64,000 nt of DNA, taken from DASPHG01 sp035629775 (GTDB taxonomy: Bacteria > Actinomycetota > Thermoleophilia > Solirubrobacterales > Thermoleophilaceae). The translations under genes were made by a program, and so were the position numbers. Below, in pieces: positions 27,901-35,288 of the stretch (positions are counted from its first letter, which is position 1; each line of letters opens with the position of its first letter). Under the pieces are notes generated by a model. The model did not search any database, was not told the origin of the DNA, and saw only the letters and a list, made by a program, of their open reading frames with translations. The stretch lies in the NCBI GenBank assembly GCA_035629775.1, contig DASPHG010000023.1:76983-140982 (forward strand), read 5' to 3'.

Positions 27901-29388
27901 CGCCGCGTCGAGCGGCCCGCCAACGATGAATTCGCCGACGCGGAGTTGCTCACGGGGCAGGCCGACTTCGCGGCCGGCTCGAACCTCGACGCGACGCGGC
28001 AGACCGGCGAGCCCTCGCACGGCGACGTCGACGAGAACGGCGACACGAACACCGACGGGCGTTCGGTGTGGTGGCGATGGACGGTGCCGACGGGCGGCAG
28101 CGGGACCTATGGCATCTCGGTCGACTGCGGGTCGGTCATCTCGACGGTCCGTGCGTATACCGGTCCTGGGCTGACGCAGCTGACGAGCCGGGGCACGCCG
28201 TCGCGAGAGAACTGCGCGGGCGGCTCGATCGCGCGGCTGACCCTTGTGGCCACGGCGGGGCAGCTCTACTTCATCGCGGTCGACAGCAGCGACCCGGGCC
28301 GGGACGGGTTCGGACTCACGCTCCAGCTCGCGGGCGCCGGCGGGGATGTGACGCCGCCCGAGACGAAGATCGACACCGGGCCGGCGGCCGGCGCGCAGCT
28401 GGCCGTACGCACTGCGAAGTTCACCTACTCCTCGAACGAGCCGGGGTCAACGTTCCAGTGCCGGCTCGTCGGGCGTCCGGCCGGCTTCGCGGCCTGCAAC
28501 AGCGGCACGATCACCTACTCGAACCTTCCCGATGGCAGCTACCGCTTCGAGGTGCGCGCCTCGGACGCAACCGGCAACCAAGACCCGAGCGCCGCGACGA
28601 GGACCTTCACCGTCGCGGTCGGCGGCCCACCGCCGCCGCCTGACGGTGATGACGATGGTGTGCCGGACTCCTCGGATGCGTGCCCGACCGTGTCGGATGC
28701 TGCTGCGCCGCGGAACCCGCGGACGGGCTGTCCGGCTGATGTGGTGCCGACGGATTCCGATGGCGACGGCGTGCCGAACGGCTCGGACGCGTGTCCGAGC
28801 GTGTCGGATGCGGCGGCGCCGCGGAATCCGCGGACGGGCTGCCCGGCCGACCCCGTCACTCCCGGGGATGATGGGACTGATGGGGACGACGTCCTGACCG
28901 GGGACGGGCTCCCGAACCTGATCTGCGGCCTCGGGGGCGACGACGAGATCAGCGGCCTGGGCGGCAACGACACGCTCTACGGCGACGCGTGCGGCGCGAA
29001 CGCCGGCGGCGCGTCGGTTTCGCAGGTCGGCAAGGACGGCAACGACCGGCTGCTCGGCGGGGATGGCAACGACAAGCTCTTCGGCGCGGGCGGCAAGGAC
29101 AAGCTGTTGGGCGGGAAGGGCAACGACAAGCTCAAGGGCGACGCCGGCAACGACACGCTCAAGGGCGACGCGGGCAAGGACACGCTCGACGGCGGGAAGG
29201 GCAACGACAAGCTCACCGGCGGCGGCGGGAAGAACAAATACAAGGGCGGCCCCGGCAACGACACGCTCAAGGCGAAGAACAAGAAGAAGGAAACCGTCAA
29301 CTGCGGCCCCGGCAAGAAGGACAAGGCGGTCGTCGACAAGACCGACAAGACCAAGGGCTGCGAGACCGTCAAGCGCGCCAAGCAGTAG
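24907..29388 (+). CDS. Giant exported PPC-repeat/TSP3/RTX protein, paralogue A
   Basis: 1,493 residues; the signal peptide ends near NAAAA. An alternative ATG at 24916 aligns better with the start of paralogue B. Eight units of about 135 residues each open with PxND-x-F-A-x-A and contain SVWWKWT and YxIxxC...D.L..Y, like bacterial pre-peptidase C-terminal (PPC) domains. A chitobiase-type Ig-like unit (FQCRL...FAAC) follows. Next are two thrombospondin-3-type calcium repeats (D-x-D-x-DG-x-x-x-SSDACP) and RTX nonapeptides (GG-x-GND-x-L). The basic tail KKKETVNCGPGKKDKA...GCE is shared with two other proteins here. Likely a calcium-stabilised secreted or surface matrix protein; no catalytic domain is seen. 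Confidence 0.82.
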   Translation: MEGMTSAPARLLVLATCLVGLALPANAAAAPPANDNQANAIVLTGESPPAATGTNVDATAQAGEPGHYFVGNSFGATAEPMHSVWWKWTVPTSGMYTFNTCNSSFDVALAIYVDDGTPSGFMRFNDDACDRQERVSLFQAQGTQLLIAIDGVDGATGAVSLKITKTPPPANDAFANALPLSGPTDSDGVDNSSATAQASEPQHAGQPANASAWWKWTAPSSGPYVIDACEPGAWSDFYSRQIAVYTQGGSGLAGLATLAEDRLSWDCGRDQRTGVVRITAVMNQTYYIAVEGRGFTTGVNTFVNVRPQVAPPNDNFANAATLTGPSAFATADTRDATGEASEPRHVSNGPAAHSVWWKLTVPTTDDYLFTLGADFRAGWNLYRQNGSGFAGLEELLPGSANRFRNPDGTRTHGRDHYIRLSAGTTYYVAIDGAGDGDEDDPTPGGGGHVSLELSLVDAPVNDDFADATLLEGVADSARFLTRGGSVEAGEPNAGARLRTVWYRWTAPSAGDYLVDICVPNPSDPGNLDNAADLGVYEQNGAGFAGLAAVPPKEQQDCRGDFESAPDRHPFTAVTGKTYFFVVDGRDMIVDSGLQIRKLNRPVNDNFAAVRTLTGGTDSDTGTNIDASHEPNEPTLGGDGPGSVWWKWSAPAVGRYVIETCGSDFTTMLRSYTDGNPNPTVAQLDQFNVPVFLSPGCDGGSRLIIDNQTVGRTYYLAVDGLEFPDAGSVEISVRPSAPPANDNLAGAAQLVGMGAQGSASTVEATVEDGEPVHHPNRASNRTVWWKWTAPSTANVVIDACESTYDTVMAVYTGGPGVADLTPVGSNHNGEECSQGSRLTLAATAGTQYLIAIGSASENSGTVGTASLAIVDALAPANDNFANAATVPASGGSFGGDNLFATSEPAEGTFELSGENTVWWKWTPTTTGAWSLVTCSPGNAFEIEPEAFRQTGVGFDGLVRVAADETQCAGGGRADFVAVAGKTYYFRVSGSNEGDFELALRRVERPANDEFADAELLTGQADFAAGSNLDATRQTGEPSHGDVDENGDTNTDGRSVWWRWTVPTGGSGTYGISVDCGSVISTVRAYTGPGLTQLTSRGTPSRENCAGGSIARLTLVATAGQLYFIAVDSSDPGRDGFGLTLQLAGAGGDVTPPETKIDTGPAAGAQLAVRTAKFTYSSNEPGSTFQCRLVGRPAGFAACNSGTITYSNLPDGSYRFEVRASDATGNQDPSAATRTFTVAVGGPPPPPDGDDDGVPDSSDACPTVSDAAAPRNPRTGCPADVVPTDSDGDGVPNGSDACPSVSDAAAPRNPRTGCPADPVTPGDDGTDGDDVLTGDGLPNLICGLGGDDEISGLGGNDTLYGDACGANAGGASVSQVGKDGNDRLLGGDGNDKLFGAGGKDKLLGGKGNDKLKGDAGNDTLKGDAGKDTLDGGKGNDKLTGGGGKNKYKGGPGNDTLKAKNKKKETVNCGPGKKDKAVVDKTDKTKGCETVKRAKQ

Positions 29389-29399
29389 AAGAGTTGGCC

Positions 29400-29915
29400 A
29401 TGCCTAGTGGCCTGAAGTACGTCGACCCCACCCGTCCCCGCGGCCTGTTCAGCCGCGCGTATGCCGCTTTCTCGGCTACCCGGCTGGGGAGGTTCTTCTC
29501 AGCGAAGGTCGCCTGGAAGGTCGACCCGTATCTGTTGCGCTCGACCCGCGGCCGGCTCGGCACGGGCCTCGTCCTGCCCACGGCGCTGCTCGAGACGCGA
29601 GGCGCGAAGACCGGCGCGCTCCGGCGCAACGCCGTGATCTATTTCCACGACGGCGACCGGGTGACGATCATCGCCTCGAAGGCCGGCGCGGCACACCACC
29701 CGGCCTGGTTTCACAACCTTCGGACCCACCCCGATGTGACCTTCGGTGGCATCCCCATGTGCGCGTCCGTCGTCGAGGACCAGGCCGAGCGCGAGAGGCT
29801 CTGGGGGCTCGCCGACCGCGTCTTCGCGCCCTACGCCACCTACCGCCGAGACGCGGCCAAAGCCAACCGCACGATCCCGATCATCCAGCTGACCTCCAGC
29901 CGGCCTACCCCTTAG
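29400..29915 (+). CDS. Deazaflavin (F420)-dependent nitroreductase-family oxidoreductase
   Basis: 171 residues, ATG 29400. The Ddn/split-barrel F420 family signature is present: LLETRGAKTGALRRNAV, then a strand-turn-strand and GAAHHPAWFHNLRTHPDV (about residues 98-115). The length matches the family (about 140-170). These enzymes transfer hydride from reduced F420 to quinones, nitroaromatics or lipids; F420 use fits an actinobacterium. It is wedged between two giant convergent paralogues: 11 nt after gene A and overlapping the end of gene B by 11 nt. Confidence 0.85.
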   Translation: MPSGLKYVDPTRPRGLFSRAYAAFSATRLGRFFSAKVAWKVDPYLLRSTRGRLGTGLVLPTALLETRGAKTGALRRNAVIYFHDGDRVTIIASKAGAAHHPAWFHNLRTHPDVTFGGIPMCASVVEDQAERERLWGLADRVFAPYATYRRDAAKANRTIPIIQLTSSRPTP

Positions 29916-32900
29916 CCCGCTTCACCTTCTCGCAGCCCTTGACCTTGTCTTTCTTGTCCACGGTCGCGCGGTCCTTCTTGCCCGGCCCACAGTTGACGGT
30001 CTCCTTCTTCTTGTTCTTCGCCTTGATCCTGTCGTTGCCAGGACCGGCCTTGTACTTGTTCGCCGACGGGCCGCCAGTCAACCGGTCGTTGCCGGCGCCG
30101 CCGTTCAGCGTGTCCTTGCCGGCTTCGCCCTTCAGCTTGTCGTTGCCGGCGCCTCCGAAGAGCTTGTCGTTCCCCTTCCCGCCGGTCAGGGAGTCGTTGC
30201 CGCCCGCGCCGTAGAGCTTGTCGTTGCCGTCGTCCCCGAAGAGCTTGTCCTTGCCGTCCTCGACGACCTGAGACACAGATGCCCGGCCCGTTTTCTCGCC
30301 GCACGCATCGCCGTAGAGCGTGTCGTTCCCGCCCAAGCCGCTGATCGTGTCGTTGCCCGCCAGGCCGCAGATCAGGTTCGGAAGCTCATCCCCGGTCAGG
30401 ACGTCGTCCCCGTCAGTCGGACCGTCCCCCGGCCCGACCGGGTCGGCCGGGCACCCCGTACGCGGGTTCCGCGGCTTCGCCGCGTCAGATTTGTTGGGAC
30501 ACGCGTCCGAGGAATCGGGAAGGCCGTCGCCGTCCGAATCGGTCGGCACCGCGTCGGCCGGACAGCCCGTCCGCGGGTTCCGCGGCGCCGCCGCATCCGA
30601 CACGGTCGGGCACGCGTCCGAGGAGTTCGGCACGCCGTCGCCGTCGGAATCCGTCGGCACCGCGTCGGCCGGGCAGCCCGTCCGCGGGTTCCGCGGCGCC
30701 GCCGCATCCGACACGGTCGGGCACGCGTCCGAGGAGTCAGGCACACCGTCGCCGTCAGCGTCGGGCAGCGGCGGTGCGCCGTCGAGCTGAAGCGTCAGGC
30801 CGAACGCCTCCCGCCCGGCGCTATCGACCGCGATGAAGTATTTCTGTCCCTGCGCCGCCGCAAGGCTCACCCCGTGGAAGTTCCCGTGCCCGCAGTTCTT
30901 CTCCGTCTGGGTCCCGGCGTCCGTCAGCTGCGTGAGCGAGGCGCCCGTGTACGCGCGGACGGCGGAGCGAACCGTCGAGCAGTCGACCGAGACCTCGTAG
31001 GTGCCGGCCGTCGGCGCCGTCCACTGCCACCAGACCGACCGTTCCAGTGCGTTGCCATGCTCCGGCTCGCCGCCCTGCTGCGTGGCGTCGACATTGTTGC
31101 CGGCGCCGAAGTCGCTCTGCCCCACGAGCGCCTCGGCGTCGGCGAAGTCGTCGTTGGCGGGCCGGTCGAGCGACCGCAGGGTCATCTCGATAGTGCCCTC
31201 GACGCCGCTCGTCGCGGCCCGGAAGTAGTAGGTCCTGGCGGCGACGGCCACGAAGTCCGCCCGTTCACCGGTGGGGCCTACACACTCGTCTACCTCGGCG
31301 CCCAGGCGGACGAGGCCCGCCAGGCCGGCGCCATTCGGCCGGAACACCTCGGCGTCTGGAGAGATCGAGCCGCCGCCGCAGGTCTCGAGCACCCACCTGC
31401 CGGTCGTGGTCGGCGTCCACTTCCACCAGACCGTGTTGTCGCCTTCCAGCGCGCCGGACGTCTCCTGCGGCGCTTCCTCGGTCGCGAAGAAGTTGTTCCC
31501 GGACAGTGCGCCGCCCGCAGCGGGGACCACCGTAGCGTCGGCGAAGTCGTCGTTCGGCGGCGCGCCGGGAGCGACTATGCGCAGCCTCACCGTGCCCGCC
31601 CGGCTCGAATCGCCGGAGCTACTGCCAATCGCGATGAGGTACTCCGTGCCTGCTGTCGCGGCAAGGGGCACACGGCTTCCCTGGCCGCAGCCCGTGCCGT
31701 CCTTGTTCGACGCGACCTGCGTCAGCTCGGCGAACGTTCCTCCGCCGCTCGCGGTGTAGATGCCCATCACGGTGTCGAAACGGGTGGCGCACCCATCGAT
31801 GAGGACATCCTGGGTCGACGGGGCCGTCCACTTCCACCACACGGTCCGGGCCTGCAGGGCTGTGGTCGCGACATGCCTCGGCTCGTCCTCCTGCACCGTG
31901 GCCTCGATGGTCGAAACAGAACCCTCGGCGCCCAGGCCTACGAGCTGCGCGGCGTTCGCCAGGTCGTCGTTGGCCGGCGGCGCGAACGGGCGCACCGAAA
32001 TCTCGACGTCACCGAACGAGGTGAACGACAGGCCATCGACGGCGATGTAGTAGGTCCGCCCCGCCGTGCCGTTGTCGAGGATCCAGCGGCTCCCGGACCC
32101 GCAGTCGGGGCTGGCGATGACGGGGGTGTTGACGCTGACGAGCTGGTTTACCGCCGGGTTCGGGTTGTCCGACCTGTAGGGGCGCAGCTCCGTGTCGAAG
32201 TTGCTGCCGCAGGTGTCGATCACGTAGCGCGCCACTGCGGGGGCGGTCCACTTCCACCAGACCGAGCCGGGGCCGTTGGTGTTGTCGGTCGGCTCCATCG
32301 GCTGGTGGGTGGCGTCAGTACTCGTGCCGGTGTCCGAGTCGGTGGCCCCGGTGAGCGTCCGCGCGTCGGCGAGGTTGTCGTTGACGGGTTGGCTGAGGAT
32401 GCGGAACCGGGCCTCGAGGTCCACGTAGTCGGCGTTGTTCGTGGTGCTCTGGACCTGGATGTAGTACGTCTTTCCGGCGGCGGCCGCGAACGGGTACCGC
32501 ATGCCCCCGCCTCCGAAGTCGTCGCCCCTGCAGTCGCGATCGTCAGCGGGCGGCGCGACGGCGAGCCCGGCGAAGCCCGAGCCGTTCTGCTCGAAGACGT
32601 CGAAGTCGACCTCTACGTCGAAGCCATCCTCGTCCTCGAAGCCGCACGCGTCGAGGACGGCTCTGGCCGCGGACGGTGCGGTCCACTTGAACCAGACGCT
32701 GCGACCCGTCGCGGCCGTGCCCGGCTCGCTGGCCTCGACGGACGCTCCGCGCGTGGTGAAGGGCGCCGAGTCCTCCGTGCCCGTGAACGGCTCGGCGTCC
32801 GCGAAGTCGTCGTTCGCCGGCACCGGGATCGGCGTCACCTCCACCGTGATGTTGCCGCCGGGAGCCTCGCGGTCGTTGCCGGGGTCTCCGTTGCCGTCGA

Positions 32901-34167
32901 CCGCCAGGTAGTACGTGGTGCCGGCCTCGAGCCTCACGTAGTAGTCCTCCGCGTGGTCCCTACTCCCAACGGACGCGTACAGCGATTCACGCTCGAGGAG
33001 GTTGAGGCCCGCCAGCCCGCTGCCTGTCTGTTCGTAGAACGCGAAGCCGGCCGGATGGTCGGCGGACACCCGGATATGGACGTCCACGGTCGCCGGCATC
33101 GCGAGCCGCCACCACACCGAGCGCGTCACGTTCGGGTCGGCTTGGAACACGTGCTCCGGCTCGTTGAGCTCGGCCGTGGCGTCGCGGTTGTCGACGGTGT
33201 CGAACGCGTTCGGAGTCGTGAACGCTTCCGCGTCAGCGAAGTCGTCGTTCGGCGGCGCAACCTGCGGACGGACGTTCACGAATGCGTTCTGGCCGATCGC
33301 CAGGCGGCCGTCGACGGCGATGTAGTAGGTCGTGCCCGCCACGGCGGCGATCGGCACGACGCCGTTGCGCGAGCTGTCGCCACAAACCGCCGACAGTCGA
33401 TCCTCGTCCACAAGCGCGAGGCCTCCAAGGCCGCTCCCCGCCTGCGTGTAGATCGCCACGCGCGTCGAATAGAAGGCCGCCCACGCGCCGGGCTGGCACG
33501 CGTCGATCACGTAATTGCCACTGTTGGGCGCGACCCACTTCCACCAGACGGAGGCGTGTGCCGGCTGGCCCGCGTGCTGCGGCTCGTTGGTTTCCGCGGT
33601 AGCGCTGGCGGTCGGCGATCCGTCCGAGTCGACGGGGCCGGTCAGCGTGCGGGCTTGGGCGAAGTTGTCGTTCGTCGGTGGATCGGCCTTCGTGATCTCG
33701 AGGTCGACCGTGCCGGTCTCGCCGCCGACGCCATCGATCGCGAACAGGAGCTGCGTCCCACCGGCCCAGAACCAGCTCAGCCGCTCCTGACGGTCACACG
33801 TGTCGTTGTTGAAACGCGAGGAGTCGGTGGGCGTCCCGTCATCGCGGTACATCGCGAATGCGACGTCGAACGTCGAGTCGCAGGTGTCGAAGGTGTAGGT
33901 GCCCGTGCTCGGGACTGTCCACTTCCACCACACGGAGGCGATCGGCTCCACGGCGGTGGACGGGTCGCCCGTGAAGTAGTGCCCCTGCTCGCCGGCCTCG
34001 GCGGTGGCCTGGACGTTCGTGCCCGTCGCCGAGACGGGGAGGCTGCTCGGGAGAACAGTGGCGTTCGCCTGGTTGTCGTTGCTCGGCGGAGCGCCGACCG
34101 CGGTCGCCGGAAGAATCAGACCGAGGAGGCAGGCGGCCACCAGAACGGGACGGGCCAGGACACCCAC
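29905..34167 (-). CDS. Giant exported PPC-repeat/TSP3/RTX protein, paralogue B
   Basis: 1,420 residues from a GTG at 34167; the signal peptide ends near TAVGA. It has the same order as paralogue A: eight PPC-like units (PxND-x-F-A-x-A...VWWKWTAP), thrombospondin-3-type repeats, RTX nonapeptides and the CGPGKKD...GCE basic tail. It differs by having three TSP3 units of 37 residues (two of them nearly identical over 111 nt, around 30550-30770) and by lacking the chitobiase-type unit. Opposite orientation to A and tail-to-tail with it, so the pair forms a large imperfect inverted repeat. A calcium-dependent extracellular structural role is inferred. Confidence 0.82.
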   Translation of the reverse strand: MGVLARPVLVAACLLGLILPATAVGAPPSNDNQANATVLPSSLPVSATGTNVQATAEAGEQGHYFTGDPSTAVEPIASVWWKWTVPSTGTYTFDTCDSTFDVAFAMYRDDGTPTDSSRFNNDTCDRQERLSWFWAGGTQLLFAIDGVGGETGTVDLEITKADPPTNDNFAQARTLTGPVDSDGSPTASATAETNEPQHAGQPAHASVWWKWVAPNSGNYVIDACQPGAWAAFYSTRVAIYTQAGSGLGGLALVDEDRLSAVCGDSSRNGVVPIAAVAGTTYYIAVDGRLAIGQNAFVNVRPQVAPPNDDFADAEAFTTPNAFDTVDNRDATAELNEPEHVFQADPNVTRSVWWRLAMPATVDVHIRVSADHPAGFAFYEQTGSGLAGLNLLERESLYASVGSRDHAEDYYVRLEAGTTYYLAVDGNGDPGNDREAPGGNITVEVTPIPVPANDDFADAEPFTGTEDSAPFTTRGASVEASEPGTAATGRSVWFKWTAPSAARAVLDACGFEDEDGFDVEVDFDVFEQNGSGFAGLAVAPPADDRDCRGDDFGGGGMRYPFAAAAGKTYYIQVQSTTNNADYVDLEARFRILSQPVNDNLADARTLTGATDSDTGTSTDATHQPMEPTDNTNGPGSVWWKWTAPAVARYVIDTCGSNFDTELRPYRSDNPNPAVNQLVSVNTPVIASPDCGSGSRWILDNGTAGRTYYIAVDGLSFTSFGDVEISVRPFAPPANDDLANAAQLVGLGAEGSVSTIEATVQEDEPRHVATTALQARTVWWKWTAPSTQDVLIDGCATRFDTVMGIYTASGGGTFAELTQVASNKDGTGCGQGSRVPLAATAGTEYLIAIGSSSGDSSRAGTVRLRIVAPGAPPNDDFADATVVPAAGGALSGNNFFATEEAPQETSGALEGDNTVWWKWTPTTTGRWVLETCGGGSISPDAEVFRPNGAGLAGLVRLGAEVDECVGPTGERADFVAVAARTYYFRAATSGVEGTIEMTLRSLDRPANDDFADAEALVGQSDFGAGNNVDATQQGGEPEHGNALERSVWWQWTAPTAGTYEVSVDCSTVRSAVRAYTGASLTQLTDAGTQTEKNCGHGNFHGVSLAAAQGQKYFIAVDSAGREAFGLTLQLDGAPPLPDADGDGVPDSSDACPTVSDAAAPRNPRTGCPADAVPTDSDGDGVPNSSDACPTVSDAAAPRNPRTGCPADAVPTDSDGDGLPDSSDACPNKSDAAKPRNPRTGCPADPVGPGDGPTDGDDVLTGDELPNLICGLAGNDTISGLGGNDTLYGDACGEKTGRASVSQVVEDGKDKLFGDDGNDKLYGAGGNDSLTGGKGNDKLFGGAGNDKLKGEAGKDTLNGGAGNDRLTGGPSANKYKAGPGNDRIKAKNKKKETVNCGPGKKDRATVDKKDKVKGCEKVKRAKG
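30550..30772 (-). repeat. 111-nt tandem TSP3 coding repeat
   Basis: Two near-identical 111-nt (37-codon) units encode SSDACPTVSDAAAPRNPRTG-type calcium repeats; a third, diverged unit adjoins at 30430-30550. Confidence 0.75.
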
Positions 34168-34230
34168 CCCTCAATCAGACGCGATGAGTGCCGAACGCGC
34201 CATCGGATATCCGTCCATTGGCCCCGGTGT

Positions 34231-34273
34231 TCCAACGTTCCTCCAACCTCGCTGAAACACCCTCGTTGATAAT
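34231..34273 (+). promoter_or_regulatory. SARP-type operator/promoter upstream of DUF1059 gene
   Basis: Direct repeats TCCAAC (34231), TCCAAC (34242) and a weaker TGAAAC (34253) at an exact 11-bp pitch, followed 9 bp later by the -10 candidate GATAAT (34268-34273). SARP regulators are known to bind heptameric repeats at 11-bp pitch placed about 8 bp upstream of the -10. A near copy lies at 35224-35267, on the other side of the SARP gene. Confidence 0.6.
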
Positions 34274-34312
34274 CGTCGTGACCCTGCAACAAGATCGAAC
34301 TAGGAGGGCACG

Positions 34313-34471
34313 ATGGCGCGACAGATCAACTGCGAGTGCGGTCAGGTCATCACCGGAGAGACCGACGACGAGCTCGTCCAAAAGGCCGACCAGCACGTGA
34401 ACGAGAACCATCCGGACCTGGTTGGGAAGCTCTCGCGCGAAGACTTCCTGGGGATGGCCGAGGAGGAGTAG
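34313..34471 (+). CDS. DUF1059 small protein
   Basis: 52 residues, preceded by AGGAGG with a 5-nt spacer. It starts MARQINCECGQVI, then TGETDDELVQKADQHVNENHPDL, the pattern of DUF1059 small proteins: a Cys pair near the N-terminus and an H-x-x-x-x-H-x-D helix. The family is annotated as predicted metal-binding, but its function is unknown. It is driven by the putative SARP promoter at 34231-34273 and lies tail-to-tail, 4 nt from the SARP gene. It is short enough to be missed by length cut-offs. Confidence 0.8.
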   Translation: MARQINCECGQVITGETDDELVQKADQHVNENHPDLVGKLSREDFLGMAEEE

Positions 34472-34475
34472 CCGG

Positions 34476-35228
34476 CTACCGCCTCACCAGGTCCTGGTAG
34501 AGCTCCCGCACCGACGCGCTCGGCGTAGTGCCGAGCTCGTCGCGAAGCAGGCCGCGGAGGCGCTCGTGCACGCGGACAGCCTCCGCCACGTTCTCCTGAG
34601 CCGCGAGCGAACGCATGAGATGCAGATAGCCGGACTCGCGGAACGGTGCGATCTCAACGAGCGTACGCGCCGCCCGCTCGGTCGCCGCCAGCTCGGTGCC
34701 GCCGATGCCGAGTCCTACGCTGGCGACGCATTCAAGCGCGCGGATACGGACCTCCTCGAGCTGGCGCCGGACCTCGTCGATCCAAGCCGCCTCCCGCCCG
34801 GGGAGGAAGCCGCGCGTCGTCGTGTGAAGGGCGGCGCGCGCCGGCGCCCAGGCGCGGGTCCACTCACCTGCGGCAACCGCCGACTCCGCCTCGTGGAGCC
34901 TCTCGGACGCAGCCTCGATGTCGACGTACGCGCCGGGCGGGAGTTCCACCCGCGGCTCGTCGCGCCCGACGAGCACATCGGGTCCGAGCACCCGACGCAG
35001 CTTCGACAGCAGCGACTTCAGCGAAGACTCAGCCACAGGCGCCCCGGTCTCCGGCCAGATCGCGTCGGCAAGCTGGGAGCGAGTCGCGGGTGAATGGCGG
35101 CGCGTGACCAGGTACGCGAAGAGCATCCGGCCCTGGCGACTCGGGAGCTCGTCTTCGATCCGTCGGCCGTCGAGGACGACGACGAGGCGCCCACAGAGCT
35201 GTACGCGGGTCGATGCCGAGGGATCCAA
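34476..35228 (-). CDS. SARP-family transcriptional regulator (OmpR-type HTH + BTAD)
   Basis: 250 residues. The N-terminal winged helix of SARP type (VQLCGRLVVVLDGRRI, then RQGRMLFAYLV, ADAIWPE, SLKSLLSKLRRVLG) spans residues 8-90. The bacterial transcriptional activation domain (BTAD, TPR-like helices, ESGYLHLMRSLAAQENVAEAVRVHERLRGLLRDELG) fills the rest. There is no ATPase domain, so it is a small stand-alone SARP of DnrI/ActII-4 size. The start is TTG at 35228 with GGAGGAAGG just upstream, though that sequence is also the reverse complement of its presumed operator repeats. The overlap of start codon and operator suggests self-control. It probably activates both flanking genes. Confidence 0.85.
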   Translation of the reverse strand: MDPSASTRVQLCGRLVVVLDGRRIEDELPSRQGRMLFAYLVTRRHSPATRSQLADAIWPETGAPVAESSLKSLLSKLRRVLGPDVLVGRDEPRVELPPGAYVDIEAASERLHEAESAVAAGEWTRAWAPARAALHTTTRGFLPGREAAWIDEVRRQLEEVRIRALECVASVGLGIGGTELAATERAARTLVEIAPFRESGYLHLMRSLAAQENVAEAVRVHERLRGLLRDELGTTPSASVRELYQDLVRR

Positions 35229-35267
35229 CCTTCCTCCAACCTAGTTTCAACGCGCCTAGTTGACAAT
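35224..35267 (+). promoter_or_regulatory. SARP-type operator/promoter upstream of propeller-lipase gene
   Basis: TCCAAC (35224), TCCAAC (35235) and TTCAAC (35246) at 11-bp pitch, then GACAAT (35262-35267) as -10, with predicted +1 near 35274 and the ATG at 35289. It overlaps the TTG start of the divergent SARP gene. Confidence 0.65.
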
Positions 35268-35288
35268 TGCGGGGAACATCGAGGACCG

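Noticed and set aside
29000..29390. RTX repeats considered as an RTX toxin/type I secretion locus
   Set aside because: No toxin domain and no ABC/HlyD/TolC genes nearby; repeats occur as tail modules on structural proteins.
30874..34269. 1,131-codon plus-strand frame opposite paralogue B
   Set aside because: Antisense to clear PPC repeats; composition is Arg/Val/Gly-rich and periodic only because the sense gene is repetitive.
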